Assembly: GCA_023228725.1 (NCBI GenBank) | Contig: JALOAQ010000036.1 | Coordinates: forward strand, 1 to 24,839 | Reading direction: 5' to 3' | Source: Bacteroidales bacterium | GTDB lineage: Bacteria > Bacteroidota > Bacteroidia > Bacteroidales > ML635J-15 | Length of the DNA: 24,839 bases | Shown: in pieces, positions 15,541-23,583 of the stretch | Numbering within the stretch: the stretch's first letter is position 1 | Layout: every line of letters starts with the position of its first letter | Translations under genes and position numbers: made by a program | Notes under the pieces: generated by a model | What the model was told of the DNA's origin: nothing | Database searches by the model: none | What the model saw: only the letters and a program-made list of their open reading frames with translations

Positions 15541-18500
15541 TTAATTTAGTTTAATATTTCTAAAATATTTATTGTTTTCTAGATACTCTACTACTTCATC
15601 ACTAAGTTTAATTTGGTGATTTCTAGAATAAACATTTATCTCGGAATTGTTTTTTTTGTCTTCTAATTCTAAATTTAGAATAATCTTACCTTTAGAAGTT
15701 TTTAGTATTTTAGAAAATTCCGAAATAAATTCCGGTGTAATATTTTCTATTGGTAAGCTCAAAGTTATATTTTTAAATAAGTTTTCTTTAGCATCAGCTA
15801 GCAAATGTACTTTATTTACATTAAAAGATATGTTAGAATTGTCATCTCTGCGACTAAAACCACAGTTTATTAGGATTGAATAGCCTTTTACAAAATAATT
15901 TTTTAGCTCTGTGTATTTTTTGCCAAACACAGCAAAGGTATAAGTTGAAGTATAATCAATCATTGTGATTCTTCCATATGGATTTCCTGCTTTACTAAGT
16001 CTTTCAGTAACTTCTGTAATATATCCTGCAATTTTTATATTAGTAAATTGTAAATTGTCATTTTCGTTTTCTAATTCTATTAGCGGGGTTATATTTATGT
16101 TTTTAATAATAAATTTAAAAGGATCTAAGGGGTGTCCAGACAAATACATTCCTATATGTTCTTTTTCATTTTTAAGCTGCTCAAAAATATTTACTTCTGG
16201 TAAGATTGGAATTTCTGGTTTTTTTATTTCTATAGCAAAGCTGTCGCCGAATAAAGTTGCTGAAGCCGGAGCGGAGTTTTGCATATTATTACCAAACCTT
16301 ATAAGTTCTTCAATAAAGCTGTCGAAGCCTTCATTACCAATAAAATATTGAACTCTTTGGATATCTCTAAAACAATCTAAAGCTCCTCCATGCACTAAAG
16401 CTTCAATATTTTTTTTATTAACCGCATTTAAATTAACTCTTGATACAAAATCAAAAATATCTTTATATTGTCCGTTTTTTTCTCTTTCTTCTATAATACT
16501 GGCAACTGCATTTGTTCCTACATTTTTTATTCCTTGTAAACCAAATCTAATATCTCCGGTTTTATTAACAGTAAAGTCATTAAATGATTCATTTACGTCT
16601 GGACCTAAGACTTTAATTTTCATTTTTTTACACTCTTCCATTAGTATGGCAATTTTGTCCATTTCGGAGATATTGCGTGTAAGGTTGGCTGCCATAAATT
16701 CTGCTGGATAATATGCTTTTAAATATGCAGTTTGAAAAGCAATATAAGAATAGCAAACAGAATGAGATTTATTAAAAGCGTATTTAGCGAAATTAGCCCA
16801 ATCTTTCCAAATTTTATCAATTAATTCGTCTGGATCTTTTCCTATTTGTTGACAACCTTCCATAAATTTCGGATTATTTTTACAGCCATCAGTAAATTTT
16901 TGGTGTAAACTTTCCATTTCGTCTACTAATTTTTTTCCCATTGCTTTTCTTAGGTTATCAGATTCGCCTCTGCTAAAACCTGCTAGAGCTCTTGCTTGAA
17001 GCATCACTTGTTCTTGGAAAATAGTAATTCCAAAAGTATCTTTTAGGTATTCTTCCATCAAAGGGTGGTCGTATTCGGTTTTCTTTTTGCCATGTTTTCT
17101 GGCAACATAATCTTTTATGTACTCCATTGGACCAGGGCGAAATAAAGCATTCATCGCTGTTAAGTCATTAAACTGGTTTGGTTCTAAATTGCGTAAACTC
17201 GTTTTCATACCTTCTGATTCAAACTGAAATATTGCAGTTGTAGAGCCAGTTTTGAAAATTTCCCAAGTTTTTTTGTCATCAAGTGGCAAAACGTCTATAT
17301 TAATTTTTTCTTTTTTGGAAATTTCTATATTTTTTAGTGTTTCTTTAATTATTGATAAAGTTTTTAAACCCAAAAAATCCATTTTTAATAATCCAATAGA
17401 CTCAACATAACTTCCTTCATATTGAGTTGCATAAAGTTTTGAGCCTTCTTTTGTTCTCATTAAAGGAATATGATTTTCCAAGTTGGTTTTTCCTATCAAC
17501 ATACCGCAAGCATGAACTCCGGTTTGTCTTACAGCTCCTTCTAAAGTACAAGCTATTGCAATGGCTTTAAGCATTTTTTCATCATTGTTTTCTCTTGCAA
17601 GTTTTATTTCTTGTGCAATTATAAGTCTTGTGTCTAAAATTGGGATTTCCGCTTCATTGTCTTCGCTTTTAGCTAATTTATATTCTTTTTCAATTGCTGA
17701 AATAGCTTTTTCTATAGAGCCGGTTTTTTGTTCAGTTTCTATAATAATATTATAGGCATTACTTAAAGAACCTGTGTTTGAAATTTTTTTGGTTAAAGCA
17801 TTTACAACAGGTAGTGGCACGCCCAATACTCTAGAAACATCTCTTAATGCTCCTTTTGCTTTCATGGTTCCTATTGTGCATATATGTGCAACTTTTCCTT
17901 GACCATATTTTTCAGTAACATAATCTATTACTAACGCACGTCCATCATCGTCAAAATCTACATCTACGTCAGGCATTGAAATTCTATCTGGATTTAAAAA
18001 TCTCTCGAAAAGTAAATTAAATTCTATTGGGTCAACATCAGTAATTTTTGTACAATATGCAACCACAGAGCCTGCTGCCGAGCCTCTACCTTTTCCTACT
18101 AAAACTCCCATTTTTCTTGCTGCAGCAATAAAATCTTGAACAATAAGGAAATATCCTGGGAATCCCATTGTTTTGATGGTATTTAACTCAAATTCTATTC
18201 TGTCTTTAATTTCTTCTGCATAATTCTCCCCATATCTTTCTTTTGCGCCTATTAATACTAAATGTTCTAAGTAATCCGCTTCAAATTTTATTCTTAATAC
18301 TGCTTCAAATCCATGCAAAGCTATATATCTTTCTTCGCCAAATTCTTCAATTAAATCTTGGTCTGTAAATTTTTGCCTCCATTCTTCCATGTTTCCAAAT
18401 TCTTCTGGAATAGGAAATTCTGGCATAATTGGGTCGCTGTCTATTTTAAAAATTTCTACTTTATTTGCAATTTCAACTGTGTTGGCTAAAGTTTCAGGAT

Positions 18501-19296
18501 TATTGGGAAAAAGTGCCAACATTTCTTCTGGAGTTTTTAACCATTCTTGCCTTGTATATCTTAAACGGTTTGGGTCGTTAATATCTGCATTTGTTGTTAA
18601 ACAAACTAAAACATCATGAGCTTCGGCATCTTCTTCATTAGTAAAATGCACATCGTTAGTTGCAATTACTTTTACATCGAGTTCTTGAGCTAATTCTAAT
18701 ATTATTTGATTAACTTTTAATTGTCTGTCAGAAACATTTGCTTTTTGCTCTGGATTTTCGCTGGGATGATGCATAATTTCTAAATAAAAATCCTCTGCAA
18801 AAATTTCTTTATACCATAAAATTGCTTCTTTAGCTTCCTCAATCTTGTCATTATCTATTAATCTTGGAATTTCTCCACCCAAACAGGCTGATGAAATAAT
18901 TAAACCATCTTTATATTTTTTTAGTAAGTCTTTGTCAATTCTAGGTCTTTGATAAAATCCTTCGGTATTGGCAATAGAAATTAATTTTAATAAATTATAA
19001 TAACCAGTAAGGTTTTTTACTAAAATAACTAAATGGTTTCCCGATAAGTCTTCTTTTTCTGATTTGTCATTGATACTTCTTCTAGCAACATAGGCTTCGC
19101 AACCTAAAATTGGTTTTATTTCGTTTTTTAAGCAGGCTTTATGAAATTCTTTAATTCCCAATAAAGTACCATGATCGGTTAATGCTAAAGAAGTCATCCC
19201 ACTGTCTTTAGTTTTTTTAATTAAAGCATTAATTGAGGCCGCTCCATCTAAAATTGAATATTGCGAGTGTACGTGTAAGTGTGTAAAATCAACCAT
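15541..19296 (-). CDS. dnaE: DNA polymerase III alpha subunit
   Basis: This 1251-residue replicative polymerase catalytic subunit is full length. Residues 1 to about 230 are the PHP domain, starting Phe-Thr-His-Leu-His-Val-His-Ser-Gln-Tyr-Ser. The C-family polymerase palm has Gly-Lys-Gly-Arg-Gly-Ser-Ala-Ala-Gly-Ser at 401-410 and the metal-binding Asp443 and Asp445 in Met-Pro-Asp-Val-Asp-Val-Asp-Phe, with a further polymerase motif in Thr-Ala-Ile-Phe-Gln-Phe-Glu-Ser. Helix-hairpin-helix DNA binding follows near Gly-Leu-Gln-Gly-Ile-Lys-Asn-Val-Gly, then an OB-fold at about 1085-1165. No intein or frameshift is seen. It lies 161 bp after selB, and that gap shows only a weak possible hairpin. 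Confidence 0.97.
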   Translation of the reverse strand: MVDFTHLHVHSQYSILDGAASINALIKKTKDSGMTSLALTDHGTLLGIKEFHKACLKNEIKPILGCEAYVARRSINDKSEKEDLSGNHLVILVKNLTGYYNLLKLISIANTEGFYQRPRIDKDLLKKYKDGLIISSACLGGEIPRLIDNDKIEEAKEAILWYKEIFAEDFYLEIMHHPSENPEQKANVSDRQLKVNQIILELAQELDVKVIATNDVHFTNEEDAEAHDVLVCLTTNADINDPNRLRYTRQEWLKTPEEMLALFPNNPETLANTVEIANKVEIFKIDSDPIMPEFPIPEEFGNMEEWRQKFTDQDLIEEFGEERYIALHGFEAVLRIKFEADYLEHLVLIGAKERYGENYAEEIKDRIEFELNTIKTMGFPGYFLIVQDFIAAARKMGVLVGKGRGSAAGSVVAYCTKITDVDPIEFNLLFERFLNPDRISMPDVDVDFDDDGRALVIDYVTEKYGQGKVAHICTIGTMKAKGALRDVSRVLGVPLPVVNALTKKISNTGSLSNAYNIIIETEQKTGSIEKAISAIEKEYKLAKSEDNEAEIPILDTRLIIAQEIKLARENNDEKMLKAIAIACTLEGAVRQTGVHACGMLIGKTNLENHIPLMRTKEGSKLYATQYEGSYVESIGLLKMDFLGLKTLSIIKETLKNIEISKKEKINIDVLPLDDKKTWEIFKTGSTTAIFQFESEGMKTSLRNLEPNQFNDLTAMNALFRPGPMEYIKDYVARKHGKKKTEYDHPLMEEYLKDTFGITIFQEQVMLQARALAGFSRGESDNLRKAMGKKLVDEMESLHQKFTDGCKNNPKFMEGCQQIGKDPDELIDKIWKDWANFAKYAFNKSHSVCYSYIAFQTAYLKAYYPAEFMAANLTRNISEMDKIAILMEECKKMKIKVLGPDVNESFNDFTVNKTGDIRFGLQGIKNVGTNAVASIIEEREKNGQYKDIFDFVSRVNLNAVNKKNIEALVHGGALDCFRDIQRVQYFIGNEGFDSFIEELIRFGNNMQNSAPASATLFGDSFAIEIKKPEIPILPEVNIFEQLKNEKEHIGMYLSGHPLDPFKFIIKNINITPLIELENENDNLQFTNIKIAGYITEVTERLSKAGNPYGRITMIDYTSTYTFAVFGKKYTELKNYFVKGYSILINCGFSRRDDNSNISFNVNKVHLLADAKENLFKNITLSLPIENITPEFISEFSKILKTSKGKIILNLELEDKKNNSEINVYSRNHQIKLSDEVVEYLENNKYFRNIKLN

Positions 19297-19386
19297 TTTT
19301 AAAAATCTTTTTTTGAATAAACCTTTGCTTTAAAATTAACTTAAAAACATAAGTAAAAAAACTAAATACAAAGTTTTTATCCCAAA

Positions 19387-19437
19387 GTAATTAACAAAGC
19401 TTATTTAATAAAAAGAAAAATCTTTAAGCTCTTGTTT
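19387..19437 (-). other. Weak inverted repeat after selB
   Basis: The arms aacaa-agctta and its near-complement taagctcttgtt flank an AT-rich loop of about 21 bases, with one bulge. It lies 20 bp past the selB stop. It could be a weak terminator but lacks a following T-tract. The rest of the 161-bp gap before dnaE shows nothing recognisable. Confidence 0.25.
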
Positions 19438-19457
19438 TATAAGACTTTATTTTGCTT

Positions 19458-21425
19458 TTATTGATTTTTTAACTCTATTTTGCCCATTTCTGTAATAATT
19501 AATACAGATTCATTATTCTTATCTTTTATAAATTTTATTAGTCTTTGGTTTTCTAAAATATCTGAAATCAGGCCTCTGAATTTTTTTGTGCCAGTAATAA
19601 GTTCTTTGTATTCGGGAATATATATACCGTTTTCTTTGCTAAGCAAATGATTTAATAATTTGTTTTTTGCATTGACGAAAATTTCTGTGTGCATATATTC
19701 ACCATTAAAAACCGTTAGAATGTTTTTATATACAAAGTAATTCAAATATAATTTAAACTTTTTATTGCTAATATTTTCTTGGCTTGCATTTTCTTCTATA
19801 TCTTGTAAAACTGGCTTTTCTTCTTTGCAATTTAAAAATTCATTTTCAATCCAATTTAATTCATTTTGGGTTTTTTTGTCAATATTAGCTTTGTGGTTTT
19901 TTAATATCCAAGTGTTTTCAAATTTGTCAAGTAATGAATTGTTTTTTAATTTTTCTAATAAATAATTAAGATAATCTTTAGCTAGGTTTGATTTGCCTAG
20001 CTTTAGTTTTCCTAAAATTTCTAAATTTTGTAATCCTGTGTCTAAAATGTAATTTGTTGAGTGATAGTCTTTTAATGCTTGAATAATTTTCTCTTGAAAT
20101 ATTTTATCGAAACGGGAGTAAATCAAAATTTTATTGTTGTAAATACAAATGTTTTGAGAATTTTCAGAAATTTTCAGAAATAATTCATCTATACTTGATA
20201 ATGTTTTTTTACTAATCTCTTCAATACTAAAAGGACGTGGTTCTTTTTCTAATATTTGTAAAATAGCACTTTCTAATTCATTGCCTTGCATAAGTTTATT
20301 TGCAATATTTCTTAATCTTTCGCTAAGCTCTATATTTCTTCTTTTGTGATGAAGTGCTTGATTATCAATAATAAACCCTCCACCAAGACTTAGGTCATCA
20401 GAAGAATTTCTAAAAATAAATTTATCGTTTATTTCTCCTGCAAACTCTTTTTCTAAATGAATTTGAGCAATAGCTTCTTCTCCTGCAAAAAGTTTTTCTT
20501 TATCAATTAAGTGCATTTTACCAACAGATTGATAAGTGCCGGAAAGAAAAATAATATCTGTCCACAAGTTTAATTTTGGAGATAAATCAAAACTAGAAAT
20601 ATATACATCAATAAGTTTTGTGATTGTAAGTTCATTTTTACTAATAAGCATTCCTCTATAGAAGTTTTCTTGTTTTATTCCAATTAAATTTATTGCAGCT
20701 CTATCGCCTTTTTGCACTGAGTTTGTTGGTTTTCCATGTTTTTCTATAGCTCTTACTCTAAGTTTTTTCAAATTCGAAGGGATTAAAAAAACTTCTTCTC
20801 CATTTTCTAATTTTCCATCTAAAACAGAGCCGGTAACAACGCTTCCATGTCCTTTTACTGTAAAAAACCTGTCAATATACATTCTAAAATTATCCTTGTA
20901 TTTTGTTTCTTGAAATGATTTAGTAAAATTTTCCAATTCAAAGATTATTTCTTGTTTGCCCTGCCCTGTAAGTGATGAAAAACCAATAATAGCTGAATTT
21001 TCTAAAATACTGTTTTTTGTAAAATCTTTGATTTCTGATTTTGCTATTTCTATAAGTTCACTGTCAACTAAATCAATTTTTGATAGCAAAATAATCCCAT
21101 GTTTAATCCCAAGAGCATTTATAATGTTCAGATGTTCAGTAGTTTGTGGCATTATTCCTTCGTCTGCTGCAATTACTAATAATACTAAATCTATACTGCT
21201 TGCTCCACTAATCATAGTATTAATAAAATCTTTATGACCGGGCATATCTATAATACTTAGTGCCTGACCTGAAGGTAAATTAATATAAGAAAAACCAAGA
21301 TTTATGGTGATACCTCTTTCTTTTTCCTGCTTATGAGTGTCGCAATCAATTCCTGAAAGTAGTTTTATTAAAGATGTTTTTCCATGATCTATATGTCCGG
21401 CAGTACCTATTATTATATGTTTCAT
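19458..21425 (-). CDS. selB: Selenocysteine-specific elongation factor SelB
   Basis: This 655-residue translational GTPase carries Sec-tRNA-Sec to ribosomes at UGA codons marked by a SECIS hairpin. The N-terminal GTPase has Gly-Thr-Ala-Gly-His-Ile-Asp-His-Gly-Lys-Thr-Ser at 7-18, Asp-Met-Pro-Gly-His at 60-64 and Ser-Lys-Ile-Asp at 115-118. Domains II and III follow, with Val-Thr-Gly-Ser-Val-Leu-Asp-Gly. The long C-terminal part (about 375-655) has the charged, helix-rich character of the SelB winged-helix domains that bind SECIS RNA. This tail and the GlyThrAlaGlyHis start separate it from EF-Tu. Its ATG overlaps the selA stop (ATGA), so the two are translationally coupled. Confidence 0.94.
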   Translation of the reverse strand: MKHIIIGTAGHIDHGKTSLIKLLSGIDCDTHKQEKERGITINLGFSYINLPSGQALSIIDMPGHKDFINTMISGASSIDLVLLVIAADEGIMPQTTEHLNIINALGIKHGIILLSKIDLVDSELIEIAKSEIKDFTKNSILENSAIIGFSSLTGQGKQEIIFELENFTKSFQETKYKDNFRMYIDRFFTVKGHGSVVTGSVLDGKLENGEEVFLIPSNLKKLRVRAIEKHGKPTNSVQKGDRAAINLIGIKQENFYRGMLISKNELTITKLIDVYISSFDLSPKLNLWTDIIFLSGTYQSVGKMHLIDKEKLFAGEEAIAQIHLEKEFAGEINDKFIFRNSSDDLSLGGGFIIDNQALHHKRRNIELSERLRNIANKLMQGNELESAILQILEKEPRPFSIEEISKKTLSSIDELFLKISENSQNICIYNNKILIYSRFDKIFQEKIIQALKDYHSTNYILDTGLQNLEILGKLKLGKSNLAKDYLNYLLEKLKNNSLLDKFENTWILKNHKANIDKKTQNELNWIENEFLNCKEEKPVLQDIEENASQENISNKKFKLYLNYFVYKNILTVFNGEYMHTEIFVNAKNKLLNHLLSKENGIYIPEYKELITGTKKFRGLISDILENQRLIKFIKDKNNESVLIITEMGKIELKNQ

Positions 21426-22846
21426 TTTTTGTTGTATGGATAGTTTTTTAAAATAAAACTAAGAGCTTGGGATATTTCTTTCAACTCGTTTATATCGCAA
21501 GTAATAATGTCAATAACTAGTTCGCCTTTACGTAAAATTCCGACTATTGGTATAGAATTTTTCATAAGTTTTTTATAAACTTTAACTGCAATTTCTGAGT
21601 TTTGCTTTTTATTATTTTCATTAAAAATAACTTTTAATGCAAAACTATCTGTTTGATTTTCAGGACTAGTACCGCCACCAATCATTGCTTTATTAGGAAT
21701 AATTTCTGATAAAATTTTATTTTCTTTTAAGGATTTTTGCAAAAATTCGGCTTTGGTTTTCAATTCTTTTTGAGTTTGAGAAAGAGTTTTAAAAATAAAA
21801 TTATGTTGGTACAAATCTTTTTTATTAAGATAAAGCTTGCAACTGGCTTCGAGTAAAGCTATTGTTGTTTTATCAACTCTTAAAGCACGTAATAATTGAT
21901 TTTTCTCTAATTTTTTTATAAAAGATTTTTTTCCTAGGATTATTCCTGCTTGTGGACCACCCAAAAGTTTATCTCCGCTAAAAATCACTAAATCTGCTCC
22001 ATCTTTTATACATGATTTTACATCAATTTGATTTTTAAGAGCTTTAAATTCAGATTTTTCTAATAATCCTGAGCCATTATCGTAAATTACTGGTAAATTA
22101 TATTTTTTGCCAAGTTTTACTAAATCTAAAACTGAAACTTCTTCTGTAAACCCTTTTATTACAAAATTTGATTGATGGGCTTTGAATATAATTGCTGTTT
22201 TTTCATTTATTGAATTTTCGTAGTCTGAAAGTTTTGTTTTGTTAGTACTGCCAATTTCTATCATTTTACAAGCTGCAGCTTTCATTACTTCTGGAATTCT
22301 AAAAGAACCACCAATTTCTACTAATTCGCCACGTGAAACCAAAACTTCTTTTCGTTTAGCAAAAGTATTTAAACAAAGGAGAACGGCAGCGGCTGCATTG
22401 TTTACAACTAAAACATCTTCGGCATCTGTAATTTTACATAAAATATTTTTTAAATGTACATTTCTTTCCCCTCTTTTAGCAGAATCTAAATCAAATTCCA
22501 AATTATTATATCCACAGACTATGTTTTGGGCTTGTAAAAATATTTTTTCACTCAAAGGAACTCGTCCTAGATTTGTATTTATAATTACACCACTAGCGTT
22601 AATAAGATTTATTAAGGAATTTTGATTTGATTTTTCAAGATTATTAAAAATTTCTTGAATAATTTGATTTTCTGAAAATTCTTGTGGCTGGGCTTTTAAT
22701 AGTTTTCTATATTTATCTAAAACTTCGCGAATAGAGTTTGTTACAGTCTGATGACCAAATATTTCTATTTTCTTGGACAAAAGCGGGGAGTCCAAGAGTT
22801 TTGAAACTGCAGGAAGCTGTTTATATAGCTCCAGTTTTTTATTCAT
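21422..22846 (-). CDS. selA: L-seryl-tRNA(Sec) selenium transferase SelA
   Basis: This 474-residue PLP enzyme converts Ser-tRNA-Sec to Sec-tRNA-Sec using selenophosphate. It has the family N-terminus Leu-Pro-Ala-Val-Ser-Lys-Leu-Leu near 11-18, the segment Asn-Ala-Ser-Gly-Val-Ile-Ile-Asn-Thr-Asn-Leu-Gly-Arg at 83-95, Asn-Asn-Ala-Ala-Ala-Ala-Val at 149-155, Ser-Arg-Gly-Glu-Leu-Val-Glu-Ile-Gly-Gly-Ser-Phe-Arg-Ile-Pro at 171-185, and the Schiff-base Lys293 in Phe-Ser-Gly-Asp-Lys-Leu-Leu-Gly-Gly-Pro-Gln-Ala-Gly. Length matches bacterial SelA (about 460). The partner genes selC and selD are not in the window. It ends in UGA, overlapping the selB start; readthrough in this frame would add only two residues before UAA. 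Confidence 0.95.
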   Translation of the reverse strand: MNKKLELYKQLPAVSKLLDSPLLSKKIEIFGHQTVTNSIREVLDKYRKLLKAQPQEFSENQIIQEIFNNLEKSNQNSLINLINASGVIINTNLGRVPLSEKIFLQAQNIVCGYNNLEFDLDSAKRGERNVHLKNILCKITDAEDVLVVNNAAAAVLLCLNTFAKRKEVLVSRGELVEIGGSFRIPEVMKAAACKMIEIGSTNKTKLSDYENSINEKTAIIFKAHQSNFVIKGFTEEVSVLDLVKLGKKYNLPVIYDNGSGLLEKSEFKALKNQIDVKSCIKDGADLVIFSGDKLLGGPQAGIILGKKSFIKKLEKNQLLRALRVDKTTIALLEASCKLYLNKKDLYQHNFIFKTLSQTQKELKTKAEFLQKSLKENKILSEIIPNKAMIGGGTSPENQTDSFALKVIFNENNKKQNSEIAVKVYKKLMKNSIPIVGILRKGELVIDIITCDINELKEISQALSFILKNYPYNKK

Positions 22847-22989
22847 AATTTTTTTAGAAAATTCATTAAAAATAATTTGATGTTAAAGATAATGAATTTT
22901 ATTTTTTAATTCGTAATAATTTTAATAATTATTTATTTAAAGAATAAAAAGGGCTAAAAAGTATAATATAAAATTCAGAAATAAAGTCT

Positions 22990-23517
22990 TTAGAAAGTCT
23001 TTATACTTAGTAAAAGGCTTATTAAATCTTCTTCATATTTGTCATATAAGTTAGAAGCACCAAAAAATACAAATGTTAAAGCGGCTCCTTCGTCTGTTAA
23101 TAAAATGATTACAGAAGAAGAAAATTTTATGCTTGTATTATCATCAGATGGGAAATCACCCTTGGCATCCATTCCAACAAAATAAATATTATTGTTTTCA
23201 AATTCTGAAATATCTTCAGACCAAGTAATATTTTCAAGTAATGTTTCAACAAGAGCTATTGCTTCTTCTGGTAATTCAGAAACACTTTCCTCAGCATATG
23301 GATCTTCTGTAGTCCAAATCATGCAGAAATAATTTCCACTATCTTCATTTTTAGGACTTAATATTAATATGTCTTCTTCGCTTTCATAAATCCATTTTTT
23401 TAAATCTAAAGAAATTTTTATTAATGGGTTTATTGATGGGTAATTAATGGTTTTTTGAGCTTGGATAAAACCAATTGCTAAAAATAAAAAAATAAGGTTT
23501 AAAGCTAGCTTTTTCAT
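22990..23517 (-). CDS. Small secreted protein of unknown function
   Basis: This 175-residue protein has a clear signal peptide (hydrophobic residues 4-18, cleavage after Ile-Gln-Ala at about residue 20). The mature part is acidic and has alternating strands ending in a Thr-Phe-Val-Phe-Phe-Gly-Ala segment and a C-terminal helix, Glu-Glu-Asp-Leu-Ile-Ser-Leu-Leu-Leu-Ser-Ile-Lys. I recognise no family with confidence; a small alpha/beta periplasmic domain is likely. It lies 66 bp downstream of the redoxin gene and 143 bp upstream of selA, so co-transcription with either is possible. No in-frame UGA or cysteine-pair motif suggests a selenoprotein. Confidence 0.7.
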   Translation of the reverse strand: MKKLALNLIFLFLAIGFIQAQKTINYPSINPLIKISLDLKKWIYESEEDILILSPKNEDSGNYFCMIWTTEDPYAEESVSELPEEAIALVETLLENITWSEDISEFENNNIYFVGMDAKGDFPSDDNTSIKFSSSVIILLTDEGAALTFVFFGASNLYDKYEEDLISLLLSIKTF

Positions 23518-23583
23518 AATTTTTAATTTATAGATTATTATGTTGAAAATTAACAGAAATTGTACCTGTATGTTTTAAAAACA

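Noticed and set aside
22239..22625. 128-residue plus-strand ORF inside selA
   Set aside because: It is antisense to conserved SelA motifs, with no family resemblance.
22847..22989. Search for selC upstream of selA
   Set aside because: The 143 bp are almost pure A/T with only a short direct repeat (aaagtcttta) at the left end; no tRNA arms are visible.
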